Source: Kalmusia sp. IMI 367209 (lineage: Eukaryota > Ascomycota > Dothideomycetes > Pleosporales > Didymosphaeriaceae). Taken from it: a DNA stretch of 64,000 nucleotides. Each line of letters opens with the position of its first letter. Position 1 is the stretch's first letter. The notes under the pieces were generated by a model that worked only from the letters and a program-made list of their open reading frames with translations, did not search any database and was not told the origin of the DNA. Of the stretch, positions 33,401 through 45,137 are shown piece after piece. A program made the position numbers and the translations under genes. The stretch covers positions 372,001 through 436,000 of the forward strand of contig JAPEUQ010000022.1 of NCBI GenBank assembly GCA_027946365.1, in the 5' to 3' direction.

Positions 33401-36284
33401 CCAGCGCATCTCGCGCTCCGTGTCATCGGGAACACGACGTCCGAGAAGTGGATGCCGCGCGTCGACGCGTTTCCTGTAGTTTCTAGAAATGCGAGACTCG
33501 TGCCAGTAGACGCGGTCATGGTCCCAGGCGTAGGGCGGGAGGTCCTTTGACCAACTTAGCCGTCTTGGACTCGCCGGACGTGAAGGCTCGTCGGAATCCA
33601 TCAAAGCTGACGCAAGAGGGGCCAAGGTGGCACCAGAGAGTTCCAATGGTCTCACCGACGGCTTCTACATCGCTGAGGCCGCGCTTGAGAGTTCCGATGT
33701 AGGGTGGGGTAGCAGCACTCGAGGCAACCTCTAGAGTCTGTAGCGTTGGTCCTCGCAGGGTTGGGTGCGGACCCACCTCGATGCCTAGGTCAAACGGATC
33801 GCCATGTTGAATAGCGAACGTGACCGCCTGGGAAAATAGAACTGTATTCACCATGTTCTCAACCCAGTAAGGCCCTTTCAGCGCTTCCAAATCACCTTCT
33901 AGAATCTCGCCCTTAACGCTAGAGACCCATACACAGCCATCTTTCGGTGGCTGAACGCGGATGTCGCAGGCTTCAAGGGCCTTCGAGTAGCTGTCAACGC
34001 ACAGGTCCATGTGATGAGAGTGATAGGCGGTATCCACTTTGAGCAGGCGTGCGAAGATTTGTTTCTCGTCGAAATGGTCCTTGGCCTGCTGCACGGCCTC
34101 AAGGTCGCCTGAAAGCGTGACGCTCTGTGGTGCGTTACTAGCCGCCACACGGATACGGCCCTGGTATTCTGGATGCTGGCAGAAAATGAGGGCCTCGTCG
34201 TGAGAAATGCCGACTGCCATCATGCCACCCTTCTGACCTTTGGAACCGCGGGCCAGGTAAGCGAACTTGCCCCTGTAGTAGGCAATTTGTATGGCGGCAG
34301 CAGCGTTGATGATACCGCAAGCATAGACTGCAGCCATCTCGCCTGAAGAATGGCCGAGGACGGTGTCGAAGCGAACACGGCTTGCATTCAACACTTCGAT
34401 GAGACCTAGTTGAATCGCGGTGCAGAGTGGCTGCGAGATGGCTGCTTCGCCCACTCGCGAGCTCGGAGCGTCTTTGGATAATTCTTCGACCAACGACCAC
34501 TCCGGACCGTCTGGTAGTGCTTTGAGAACCTCGTCGCAATTCTCAATCACGTGACGAAACAGAGGAGACTTGTCCAACATGACGCGGCCCATGGTAGGCC
34601 ACTGAGCACCCTGTCCAGTAAAAACGCCCAACATACGCGGCGTGTCCACAGGGCGGTGGCGGATACCGACGTCGTTGTTTTTCGCATTAGACTTGCGGTG
34701 CTGCGAGACGAACTTTTCCAATTCTTCAATCAGGCCCTCGCGGGTTTGCGCATGGAAGAAGGTCCTCATGCGATGCGCAGTTCGTTTGTTTTGCAGAACC
34801 CAGCTCAGATCGTTCAGGTCGACGGATGTGTTGTCGGACAGGTATTTCAGCAACGCCTGGCAGTTTCCAACGAGGGACGATGCAGAATGCCCCGAGAGAA
34901 CGAACAGCTGAGGAGTTTTAACTTCAGCAGGCGCTTCATACTCCGTGCCACTACCAGATTCTGATTCGTAGCTCTCGATAATGGCATGGGCGTTCGTCCC
35001 TCCAAAGCCGAAGCTGTTCACACTGACACGCAAAGGCGCTCCATCAGGCAGCTCAGGCCATGGAAGAGGCGAAGTTGGTATCTGAAATCCGTCGTAGTAC
35101 GGCTTGATCTTGGGGTTCAGTTCGTTGAACAGGAGGTTGGGAAAAATGGTCTTGTGCTTGATGGAGAGAATAGCTTTCAAAACTCCTGCCAAGCCAGCAC
35201 CTCCTTCCAGATGCCCGATCAACGTCTTGATAGATCCGACATAGAGAGGGTTCTTTGCCGGAGTATCAGCGTCACGTATCATGGCTTCGTAGATGGCACG
35301 AGATTCCACGGGATCTCCTGCGGGCGTGCCGGTACCATGGCATTCAAAGTACTGGCACCTGTCCTTGATGGGGTCCAGCCCAGCGCGTTGGTACGTCTCT
35401 CGGATGAGAGCCGCCTGAGCAGCCACGGTGGGCATGGTCAGGCCCGGGCTCAATCCATCTGAGTTCACACCTGTGCCTCGGATGACTCCTTCGATATGGT
35501 CGCCATTACGAAGTGCCTCTTCGAGCGGCTTCAGCACCACGACCCCTACACCTTCACCTCGTGCGTAGCCGTTTACCGTCTTGTCCCACATTCGAGACTG
35601 AGACTCGGGCGACAACATGTGAAGTTTGGAAAGCATGACATACAGCATAGGATCGAAGATCAGATTGACGCCACCCACGACGGCACAAGTAGCATCGCCT
35701 GTCTGGAGTCCCTGAACTGCTTGGTGCAACGCTACCAAGGAGCTGGAGCATGCTGTGTCGAGTGTGAGAGACGGCCCGTGGAGATCGAAGGTGTATGATA
35801 TGCGATTTGATAAGATGCTTCGAGCGGTGCCCGTACCAGCATATAAGGGCAACGTCTCTGGATCTCGAACCGTAAGATCGGCATAATCGCTCGCCATGAC
35901 GCCGATGTGAACAGAGGTCTTGGAACCTCGCATCTGTTCGAGCGTGTAGGAAGCACTCTCAAAGGCTTCGTACACTACTTCCAACATGACGCGTAGCTGG
36001 GGATCCATGCACTCGGCCTCGTAGGGGCTCACGTTGAAGAAAGAGGAGTCAAATACTCGACTGTCCTCCGTGAGGAGGTAACCCCGGTTTGTGACATTTG
36101 TTGCCCCAGGCGTATCTGGGTTTGAGTCGTAGAACCGCTTCAAGTTGAGAATTTCCGGATTGAATTCTCGACGCACATCTCGGGGTTGTCGAAGTAGCTC
36201 AAAGAGCTTCGACGGGGTGCTTGATTCGCCAGGAAACCTGCAAGCAGAGCCGACGATGGCGATAGGCTTAGGTATGGTATTCAT
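24406..36284 (-). CDS. hybrid PKS-NRPS megasynthase, reading frame disrupted
   Basis: Iterative highly reducing PKS fused to one NRPS module; it would join a polyketide to one amino acid. KS (from 36270) has DTACSSS, HGTGT and IGHLEG. AT has GHSSGE (near 34350). DH has HVVSGEALLP and HPAVLD. The C-methyltransferase has VEIGGGTGST, split by a true intron at 31945-31995. A degenerate ER/structural region follows (31.3-30.1 kb), then KR (GGLG; Tyr in GSGNYHAAN), ACP (GIDSLVA near 28990), C (HHIILDA), A (YTSGTTGKPKG, YRTGD), T (GGNSL) and a terminal reductase-like domain. The frame shifts by one extra base at five places: 33544-33545, about 32500, 30065-30069, 29257-29258 and 24552-24556. Discounting these, the gene is about 3,940 codons. 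It may be a pseudogene or carry sequence errors; no stop codon breaks any domain. Confidence 0.85.
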
Positions 36285-37994
36285 TGTACAAGAAATTTAG
36301 TGAATGGTTTTTGGTTTTCTTGTATAGATGATGCTTTTCGAATGAGTATCATAAGAACACATTCAAGAAGAAGAATAAGAAGAAGAAGTAGTTGGCATGT
36401 GTATTCTACATCTGCTTTGAACGTTTGCTGTATCTTATCCTAAGTATGACTCTCTTTCGACTTCAGTCGGTGCCTTATTGTAAGCACGCAATTGGTAGCG
36501 ACATTCACCGGATCCTCTTCGCCGATTATTCCTCCACCTTCCTTCCAGAGAAACGCCATGTCTGCTAATCTCTCGTGATCGTATGTTCCTTCAAGCCACC
36601 AGCATGCGGTAGAGCACGTCCTCTCGTGTCGAAGCCACCTACGGAGTCAAGCGAAGTGACACATGCCATTGCTTTAGGCTGGCTGAGCTAACCATGGAGA
36701 TCAGCTCAGCTATGAGGTGAGGCGATGGTCTACATTGGATACCTGGAAACCCGCAGAATATTGGTTCGAGCACGGAGTCTGTGGAACAAGTTACATCATG
36801 GGCGGGATGGAAACTAGCTACCGTACGAGACACGGGAAAGGCTTATAGAGAGCTTAGACCATTTAAAACAACATAAATAACCGCTTAATATATTCTATAG
36901 TGGACTCTTTTGGGTAGAAGGCTGTAATGATAGTGGAGTGAAAACTGAGGATTGAGTATTCGGTGTACCAATTCCGGTTTGAATCGGAACAGAATAGAAA
37001 AATAGTAACAAAGAGTCAATTTGAAACCGTTTTTTATTACTTCGAAACAACATGGCTAAAGATAGGATAGGATGATTCTATTCTACTGTAGACGTTTTCT
37101 GGAGCCTGCTGAAACCCGCGGTATCTTGCCTCTTGGACGCCTCTTGGACGCCTACCTACCACCCATCGTCAATTGTCTCAACTGCCTTCTTTCCCGCTCA
37201 TAAGCAAAGACCAGAGTATAATACTTTGGACCAGATTATGCTTAACCGGTAAGCTTGTGGCGCACCCCTGGTCAATTCTCACTTTTGCTCTGCGACAAAG
37301 TACCTCTACGGCCGAAGTGCGCTACCATCATCTGACAAGGTTCAACTAGGGAATTCTAGCCGAGTCGATCGGTAACTTTGACGTAGCATTCTATACATTT
37401 CTAGAAGTATAAGCGAGAATCGCCGATTCCTTTGCTTATACGCCGAATGCGAATGTCTCGGTACAAAGTCCGTAATACGAAATCTTACGGTTGTACGGCA
37501 TCTCGCACCGTGTACTGTCGTACAGTCCCTCGGTCGGTCTTTCTAATCAACTTCCCCACTCAATTGAAGTAAATCTAACCAATTGCTTTCCTCTCAATCC
37601 CATGCCATGTTTAGCTGTGAATCAGATTGACACGAGAGTGATGTTCAGGGGCTTAAGCCACGTTATGGTGGGACTCTATTGCCAGATTACAACAGGGCAC
37701 ACGATAAACCCCGCAAAATACGCAAGCGTCGAGGACGCCTAACTTCACTTCGACAGAGCTCTGTCTTACCCCGCCGGCTGAAACGGGGGGATGAAGGAAT
37801 CGCATCACTATCACGTGTCTACAGCTCTACCACACACGGACCACCCTTCAGCTACTGATTTGGTGAATCATGCAATGCTGGATCAGGTGTGCTATAAATC
37901 TGTGTGTCAGATTCTTACCTATCCCCGCCTCTGAGCTCTCTTGTTGTCGTTTTGGACACGGAATCTTTTTTCGTCTAAGTCTCTCTCCACTATC
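36285..37994. promoter_or_regulatory. divergent intergenic region, PKS-NRPS / P450
   Basis: 1.7 kb separates the starts of the divergent synthase and P450 genes and must hold both promoters. A GAA-rich purine tract lies at 36365-36390 just upstream of the synthase start. An 11-bp word, CTCTTGGACGC, is directly repeated at 37130-37151. No third gene was found. Confidence 0.4.
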
Positions 37995-39738
37995 ATGATG
38001 GAGTCCCCATTTCTATTACTGTTGCTTGGTGCAATCGCCGCCTATTATGCGGCTCGATCTATTTACCGCCTCTACTTCCATCCTCTCAGAAAGATTCCTG
38101 GGCCCAAGCTCGCTGCCATATCTCGGAGCTACGAGTTCTACTACGATGTTATCAAGGGCGGAAAGTTCCTTTTCCAAATCGAAAAGATGCACGAAAAATA
38201 TGGTACGTACCAGGCTCGCAACAAAACGCCAATTATGACAGGGCTAATTCATAAACGATAGGACCCATTGTCCGGATCAATCCGCGTGAGATACATGTCA
38301 AAGACCCCTTCTTCTACGACGAGATCTACGCCTCGGGCGGTAGAAAGCGCGACAAAGACGCACAATTCCTCAAGGCGTATTCCGTGGCGGGATCCATGGT
38401 GGCTACGGTAGGACACGATCACCACCGCTACCGTCGAAATATCCTGAGCGGATTCTTCTCCAAACGCTCTGTCAACGAACTCTCGCCCGTGATCGAAGAG
38501 AAAGTGTTAAAACTTATGGAGCGTTTCGCAATCGCGCATCGAGCAGGATCTATCGTGCGCCTAGATGATGCGTTTTCCGCTCTGGCCTCAGATGTCATTA
38601 CGAAGTACTCGTTCGGGAAGAGCTGGGACTTCCTCGAAGACGAGCATTTCCGAAGGGACATTCGCAGTGCGATCACCGAGACGTCCAACATGATCCATAT
38701 CAACCGCTTCTTCCCTCTGATTTCACGAACGCTCCGTCTGATTCCCCAATCGTTGGTGTGTAAAATCCAGCCGGGAAGAGCGAGCTTGGTGGAGTTCATG
38801 AAGTCGCTATACGAATTTACCGCCGAGTCGATGAAGATGGCCGAATCCAACGTCACTGAGAAACGGAATGCCAAGAAGGGAACCATCTTCGAAAAGTTGA
38901 CGGATCCAGCCCTTCCGGCCGAAGAGAGGACCTTCACTCGCGTGCTTTATGAATCGGGCGTTATTCTTCAAGCTGGAACAGAGTCCATCAGTCGTTCACT
39001 GACCCTAGCTGCCTTCTATCTTGCTCATGAACCTGCCATGTGGGAAAAGCTGCGGGAGGAGTTGCGAGCGGTTCTTCCAACGCCTACCAGTACGGCGACT
39101 TGGGCACAGCTGGAACAGCTCCCATACTTGGTATACCTCAATTATTCCGAAAAGAACAAAGCTGAAGTAGCTGACGTGTCTAGACCGGCGTGGTGTACGA
39201 GTGCCTCCGCCTCTCGTATGGACTGATCATTCGCCTGCCTCGGTGCGCCCCTCAAGAAACGTTGACGTACAACGACTATGTCATCCCGCCGGGAGTGAGT
39301 CCTTTTAGTACCAGCTAAATAGCCGCTGTGGACTAACAAGCTGAAAAGACACCCGTGAGCATGTCGTCATATCTAGTGCACCACGATGAAACCGTATTTC
39401 CGGACTCGCATTCTTTCAAGCCCGAGCGCTGGATCGGAGTCGGAGACACAGACCGCCTTACCAAGTATATGGTGTCCTTTACTCGGGGGAGCCGCGCCTG
39501 TCTGGGCATGAAGTGAGTTTCCCTAACTGCCTGTCTTTTACAGACTACATTCTAACAACATAGTCTATCGTATATTGTGCTATACATGACCATAGCAGGC
39601 TTTGTCCGTCAGTTCGACATGGAACTTCACAAGACAGAGCTTGAGGATTTGAAGATTGTGAGCGATTACGGGCTGGGAATTACCAGGAAGGGGGAGGTGG
39701 AGGTTTCTGCAAAGGTGACAAAGATACTAAAGGATTAG
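37995..39738 (+). CDS. cytochrome P450 monooxygenase
   Basis: ER-anchored haem-thiolate oxygenase, probably tailoring the PKS-NRPS product. Exons 37995-38202, 38262-39130, 39184-39294, 39349-39512 and 39564-39738 give 508 aa with all phases correct. The N-terminus is a hydrophobic anchor ([14 protein letters not shown]) followed by the Pro-rich hinge ([12 protein letters not shown]). The helix-I region is [21 protein letters not shown], where the usual acidic-Thr pair is shifted to T-E-S. ECLRL is the ExxR motif, FKPERW follows, and [10 protein letters not shown] carries the haem cysteine at residue 447. The gene is intact, unlike the adjacent synthase, with which it is divergent. Its family number and the position it oxidises are unknown. 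Confidence 0.93.
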
Positions 39739-40329
39739 TAGAGTGACGCTGAGAATGGACCTCTGTTCAACACAAGGTACTGTCAGCAGGATGCGGCGTG
39801 GAACATGGGCCCATAGATTTGGGAAGAAAGATGCAGGGGTGCATTGCGGCGGGGTGATTATGGTGAATTCGTAGCCGAGATAGATACACCGGATAATCGA
39901 ATACGAGAGCTGAAAGTTTATCTTGTACGTCATGATTAACCGCTAAATGGTATGCTATGAGTGCATATACATTGCAGAACCGAATGTGGGGGTGATTTCA
40001 TGATAGTTAGGCCAGCCTTGCGACGATCAGGCAGCTTCAGCTGATCTCGTACGAGCTGTAGGTTGGGGCTTTTACGCTGATTTGACAAGGTAGACTTTAC
40101 CCCGTAAGCCGAAACAAAGAAAGTCACGTGCTTTGAATAAGCTTTCCCCAATCGAGAATTTAGGCGTATCTCCGACGAAAGGAGTTAAGGCTCGGCCGAG
40201 GGCTTGTGTAACACAGCAATTTCCCCATCTTTGTTTTGGCCTCTGTTTCTGCCGCATTCGCTCTTAAGCAATCCTCTTTCTTTATTATTCATCTGAAGTT
40301 GCGCAACTGCTCTACAACAAATTCTGGTC
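39739..40329. other. intergenic, no gene recognised
   Basis: A 591-bp spacer between the P450 and the transporter on the same strand; presumably the P450 3' UTR and the transporter promoter. Nothing else seen. Confidence 0.45.
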
Positions 40330-42044
40330 ATGACTGAACGCGACCAATCCACATCTCACGGCAGCGATTCTCACAACGCGAAAAAAGAGGACTCGGCTCT
40401 GGGGAGCGAAGATGTGATTCCAAATGGGTCTGCGCAAGACGTCGAGGGAGGCATCGCAAGCGAACCAGATGAAAAGTCAACAACGGCCAAGGCTGATTCC
40501 ACTCCGCGAGATCCCAAATTGGTGCACCTATGCTTCCCTTCTGCTTCGCTGCCAAAAAAAAGCTAATAAGCAACGCAGGTGACGTGGGAAGGCCCCGATG
40601 ACCCGGATAACCCCAAAAACTGGCCCAAGAAGAAGAAATGGACCACTATGATACTCGTGTCGCTGTTCACACTGCTCTCCCCGGTGTCTTCGACAATGAT
40701 AGCGCCTGCCTTAGATGCCATCTCAATTGACCTACACATCGGCCAAGAATTCGCTTCCCAGATCAGTTTGTCCATCTTTATTCTCGCCTATGCTGTCGGT
40801 CCGCTGTTTCTCGGCCCTCTTTCCGAAACATATGGCAGAGCCATTGTCTTGCAGCTGGCGAATTTATTCTATCTTGCTTTCAACATTGGATGTGGCTTCT
40901 GCAAGACAGAAGGGCAGCTGATAGCTTTCCGATTCCTGTCAGGACTCGGTGGTAGCGTTCCGGTGGCTGTAAGTTTGAACACACACACATTTGCAGGTAA
41001 ATTCGTCGGACAGGCTAACACTCTGCGGGGAAGATTGGTGCAGGGGTCCTCGGAGATTGCTTTCACACCGAAGAACGCGGCATGGCCATGGCTGTCTTCG
41101 GTTTGGCTCCGCTGCTTGGCCCAGCCATTGGCCCGATCATTGGTGGCTTCATCACTGAGAACACGACTTGGCGCTGGATCTTCCATGCTACCTCCATTAC
41201 GACCGGGGTGGTACAAGTTGCAGGCGTACTCTTACTCAGTGAAAGCTACGGCCCTCGGATCCTCCAGGCACGGGCGAAGAAGCTCCGGAAAGAGACGGGC
41301 GATGCCTCGTTTGAGACCCAAGAGGAGCGACAAAACAAGACGCTTTCTCAGGTTCTGCGAACATCACTCGTGCGGCCCTTTCGCTTACTCGGCACGCAAC
41401 CCATCATTCAGGTTCTTGCCCTGTATATGGCCTATATTTACGGTCTCATGTACCTCATGCTGTCGACATTCCCACTCCTGTGGACCAGCCCCCGGTACTA
41501 CAACGAGTCTATCGGCATTGGCGGATTGAACTACATCTCCCTTGGTTTGGGGTCCTTGCTGGGCACCTACATTTGCGCCTGGCTGAATGACCGTACTTAT
41601 AAAAAGCTAAAGGCTCGCAATAACGACATCGGAAGACCTGAGTTCCGATTACCCTTGCTGGCCATTACGACCATTTGCGTTCCAGCTGGCCTGTTCATCT
41701 ACGGCTGGACAGCTCAGACGCATCAACACTGGATAGCGCCCAACATCGGTGCCTTACTCTTTGCTATAGGCAACATGATGACTTTTCAGTGCATGCAGAC
41801 CTACATCGTGGATACGTATACCCAATTTGCAGCCAGCGCCATGGCCGCGGTATCAGTCTTACGGTGTATAGCTGCATTTGGGTTCCCCCTGTTTGCCCCA
41901 TACATGTACGACTCCCTACATTACGGGTGGGGTAATAGTCTGCTCGCATTCATCTCGATAGTGTTTGGGGTTCCGGCTCCTATCTTTCTCTGGAAGTTTG
42001 GTGAAAGGCTGCGCAAAGCTAGTCCATATGCCGCCGGCGTTTAG
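40330..42044 (+). CDS. MFS drug:H+ antiporter (DHA1-type), likely metabolite exporter
   Basis: Exons 40330-40521, 40579-40968 and 41034-42044 give 530 aa with introns in phase 0. A hydrophilic N-tail of about 75 residues leads into the characteristic DDPDNPKNWP motif and then twelve predicted helices. GPLFLGPLSETYGR is the loop 2-3 signature. LAPLLGPAIGPIIGGFI is the antiporter motif C of drug:H+ antiporters. The cytosolic central loop is charged (KKLRKETGDASFETQEE). Its position beside the P450 and the PKS-NRPS suggests export of the cluster product or self-protection. The gene is intact. Confidence 0.92.
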
Positions 42045-45000
42045 GCAAGAAGAACACAGGGGTGGTTTGTACCAAGTACCCAATGAGATAAGGCGGGAAG
42101 GTAGCTGTTTCATCGCAACGTTGCTATATTCTATGGTGTTGGCATGATAAACTCTACTCTCCTTTTACTTTCTGAAATACAGTAAACTTTAGGTGTTTAT
42201 AATAATGAGATATACCTAATACACTATCTTGGTCCTGTCATTATGACTATCTCTCGCACTGCCAACATCGCCGGTACGCGAACGATCTGCTGTTGGCCTA
42301 TCAGATGAATTAGCGAAAAAGATTGAAAATGGAAATCTGAGTGGCTTAGCTGTGGCTTGTACTTGCCCAGACTATAATTGGCCAACATAGGAGATTTCTG
42401 ATGTTCGTCGGTGGTCGGAGCTTACATCTAATAGGTCTATGCCAGGTGGTCCGCGTACGGGCGATGTTGGCGGTACGAAAAATATCGTACGTTGTGGGTA
42501 CGTACTAAGTGGGGTAATGTACTTGGCGCGACTCAGTGGACCCGCATAGAGTACTTTAAGCGTAGCGTACGTAGGATCTCGCATTAACCGTATCCACAAT
42601 TTCGCATCAGGCGTATTCGCGATCTCACGCTTAGCGTGATCAACATTTTGCATACTTCGCGCAGTATATGCTCTATGCAGAATAGGCACGCCATTGTTGA
42701 CACTTACTTTCGAGGTTCGTGTTGGTACGCGCGTACTCAAAATCCTACATGCAGGATCGTAATACGTTCCTTGCCTGGTACCGTGTACGTCCACGTGGTT
42801 TTGCTTGCTGAGATATACGCCCGGTTGTATCCCGTGAGATTGCCTGATACTCATGCAAGCTATAGGGCCGAGCACCGAAAATGCACTCACATTCCTACAT
42901 TATTGCAGGCAGACACGGGTGCGACTTTGAGTGTGCGAGGCATTTTCCCAATGGGCAGCCCTCAGCTGCGGTCCACAATCGGGGTTCATTATTGTCTGTG
43001 CGACTGCTTCGAGTTCGTACCGTGACTGTTTGCGGCACATCGCAACTCTCGTTCCTCGTTTCTCAACGAGATCTGCACTCGGTGCTTACAGCCAATTGGC
43101 TACAATCGATGTCCTCTCATGCGAGACACATGGCGTTACGGTCCTTTTGCAGTACGCACCAAGTCACCAACCTCGCCTGGTAATCGGGTCGACCCCAGTG
43201 TAGCAGGACTTGTGATTGCGCTTACTATGGCCTGAATTGCGACTTTTCTTGCGTATACTAATCCACATTTGAACGTGATGGTCGTTTGCGGCTGAGTGCC
43301 TTGTTTGACGGCGAAGGGCCTACCAGTCACATCTACCCATGATAGGGCGCACACGTGACTGCGACAATAGGCGCTGTGTCCACCCTAATGAACCGGTAGG
43401 ATGAATCCACCCGCGACCTTCCTTCGGCAGAACCTTGCGCTCCCGCTCCCGTCGTATAGTGAATCCTCTTGCCACAGTTTCATACGCCTGTAAGCACAGT
43501 CATGACCTATAGTGATCGGGCCGTTCCATTGCACAATGGCTGGACACAAAATGTTTGCCATCGACCGATGAAGACGGGTACCAGCCTGTCGGAGGATCAG
43601 CTTAGTCGTACCCATGCAGTGAGCACCACATTCATCCGCGTGCGTTGCAGCCACTGCGCATATTGTTTTACTCTTCATCGACAATACATTTCTGCTGCGC
43701 TCTCGAATAAGGCAGCGCACAGTTCTCACGCAGTCCTTTCAGTTTCGGTGAAGGAAGTGCATACTTGTTTAAGGATTCCTCAGCTCGCAAGAGCCAAAAG
43801 CCGAAGACCGGCTTATGCACACCTGGTATGTGCGTCCATGGGTTTTTGCGAGCACGTCTGCTTAACCTTTGGTAAAGCTTTTGCTGGGAATTAAGCTTTT
43901 CCTTGTGCTGCTTATGTGGTTAGATGGATTACGTCATGACGGAGATGCTCAACCGATGCTTGGACGCCTTCGCCCTCCCTTGCGCCGCGCCGTCGGGCCG
44001 GCGTGCAGAATTCCTCATTCTGCTGTCAAGCAGAGAACGTCTATTATTCTGTGCGGAGAGATTTATGAATGCGAGGGCTGCAGTGTCAAGAGGTGAAAGC
44101 TCTGCACAGATGGAAGTTGGTTAGCTGGGATTCTCGCAAACCGCTAAATGCGAAGGGTCGGCTTGGACTTCCTCGGCGACTCGGCATGCTCCACGCCCGT
44201 GGGGCAACACGAAGTGGAGAATTTGTAGGATAGCCCACAAGAAATACGAGCTTACTACGCCACCGCCGTTGACACGCCCGGTCTTATTCCCGCTGGCTTG
44301 GCAGTCGGTCGCGACATACTTCATCGGTAGCGTACCACCGCCTCTCCTAGGATCTCCCTGCATCTATCAGCTCATCCGCAAATCCAATTGTCTGATGTGT
44401 TCTATTCTGTTAGAAGCCTCGTGGATTTAGTGGGCTGAATGGATGATCGAAACGTGTCCATCGACTCAAGGCCGGGGCAATGAATCTGCCTCTAACCAGT
44501 CCGAACGATCGGGGCCGACGTCCGTGGTGCCTTCGAAAGCGGCTCGATTACTCGGGATGAGGCGGAGGAGTTCTTGGGGCCATATCGATGCGGCTGTTTG
44601 TCACAGTGCCAGCTGCGGGGAACACACATTACGTAATATTGTGCACGTACCATCGCATACGTCATCACTTGAGTAGATATCGTGCTCGTTTGCTTTGCTA
44701 CATTCGTCGACATGTACCCGCGAAGCGTCGAAAATGGTGGCATCTAGCTGGCGGCTAAGATTACTATCTGGCGTTGAAACCTTTTTACAATCATTGTCAC
44801 AATCCGCCACCAAAGATAGTTGTCCTGGAAATCTGAAAACAGCCTTGTTGAGCACGACGCATACGTCTTTGCGATGGCCTCAGGTACATAAGTCTCAATC
44901 TCAACGTTTGAATTCTGCAAACATCTCCTCGGCAACCACGGGCTCATAGTTGCAATCGAGGAGTTGGGAAAAAAAAGCTCGTGAGGACTACATATACAGT

Positions 45001-45137
45001 ATTGATCATATAGATCATGTAAACTACTTCTTTAAGCACAGAGTCACGGAGTTGTGTTGCTCAATTTAGAGAGCTGACGTTACTACTTCCTCACAATCCA
45101 GCACTTACAGTTCGGACATGGCTTTACACCCGTGAGA
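42045..45137. other. gene-free region
   Basis: Three kilobases with no supported gene. Frames of up to 172 codons (for example on the minus strand at 42372-42890) overlap an inverted repeat and show no domain, splice signals or protein-like composition. The 42.4-42.9 kb part is rich in GTAC/TACG words. The right end is the 3' flank of the HET-NACHT gene. Confidence 0.45.
42261..42473. repeat. fold-back inverted repeat, MITE-like
   Basis: Two imperfect arms of about 50 bp (42261-42310 and 42424-42473) are reverse complements. The best part reads GCCAACATCGCCGGTACGCG against its near-perfect complement, and the similarity continues through CCTATCAGATGAA. The span is about 213 bp. No target duplication was established. 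Confidence 0.5.

Noticed and set aside
32465..33655. Introns as the explanation for frame changes in the PKS-NRPS
   Set aside because: At four of the five sites conserved residues are contiguous on both sides of a one-base shift, leaving no room for an intron. At about 32500 the only GT...AG options are 22-28 nt, too short. The single credible intron is 31945-31995.
42372..42890. 172-codon minus-strand frame
   Set aside because: It overlaps the fold-back repeat, has a composition unlike the proteins here, and shows no motif.
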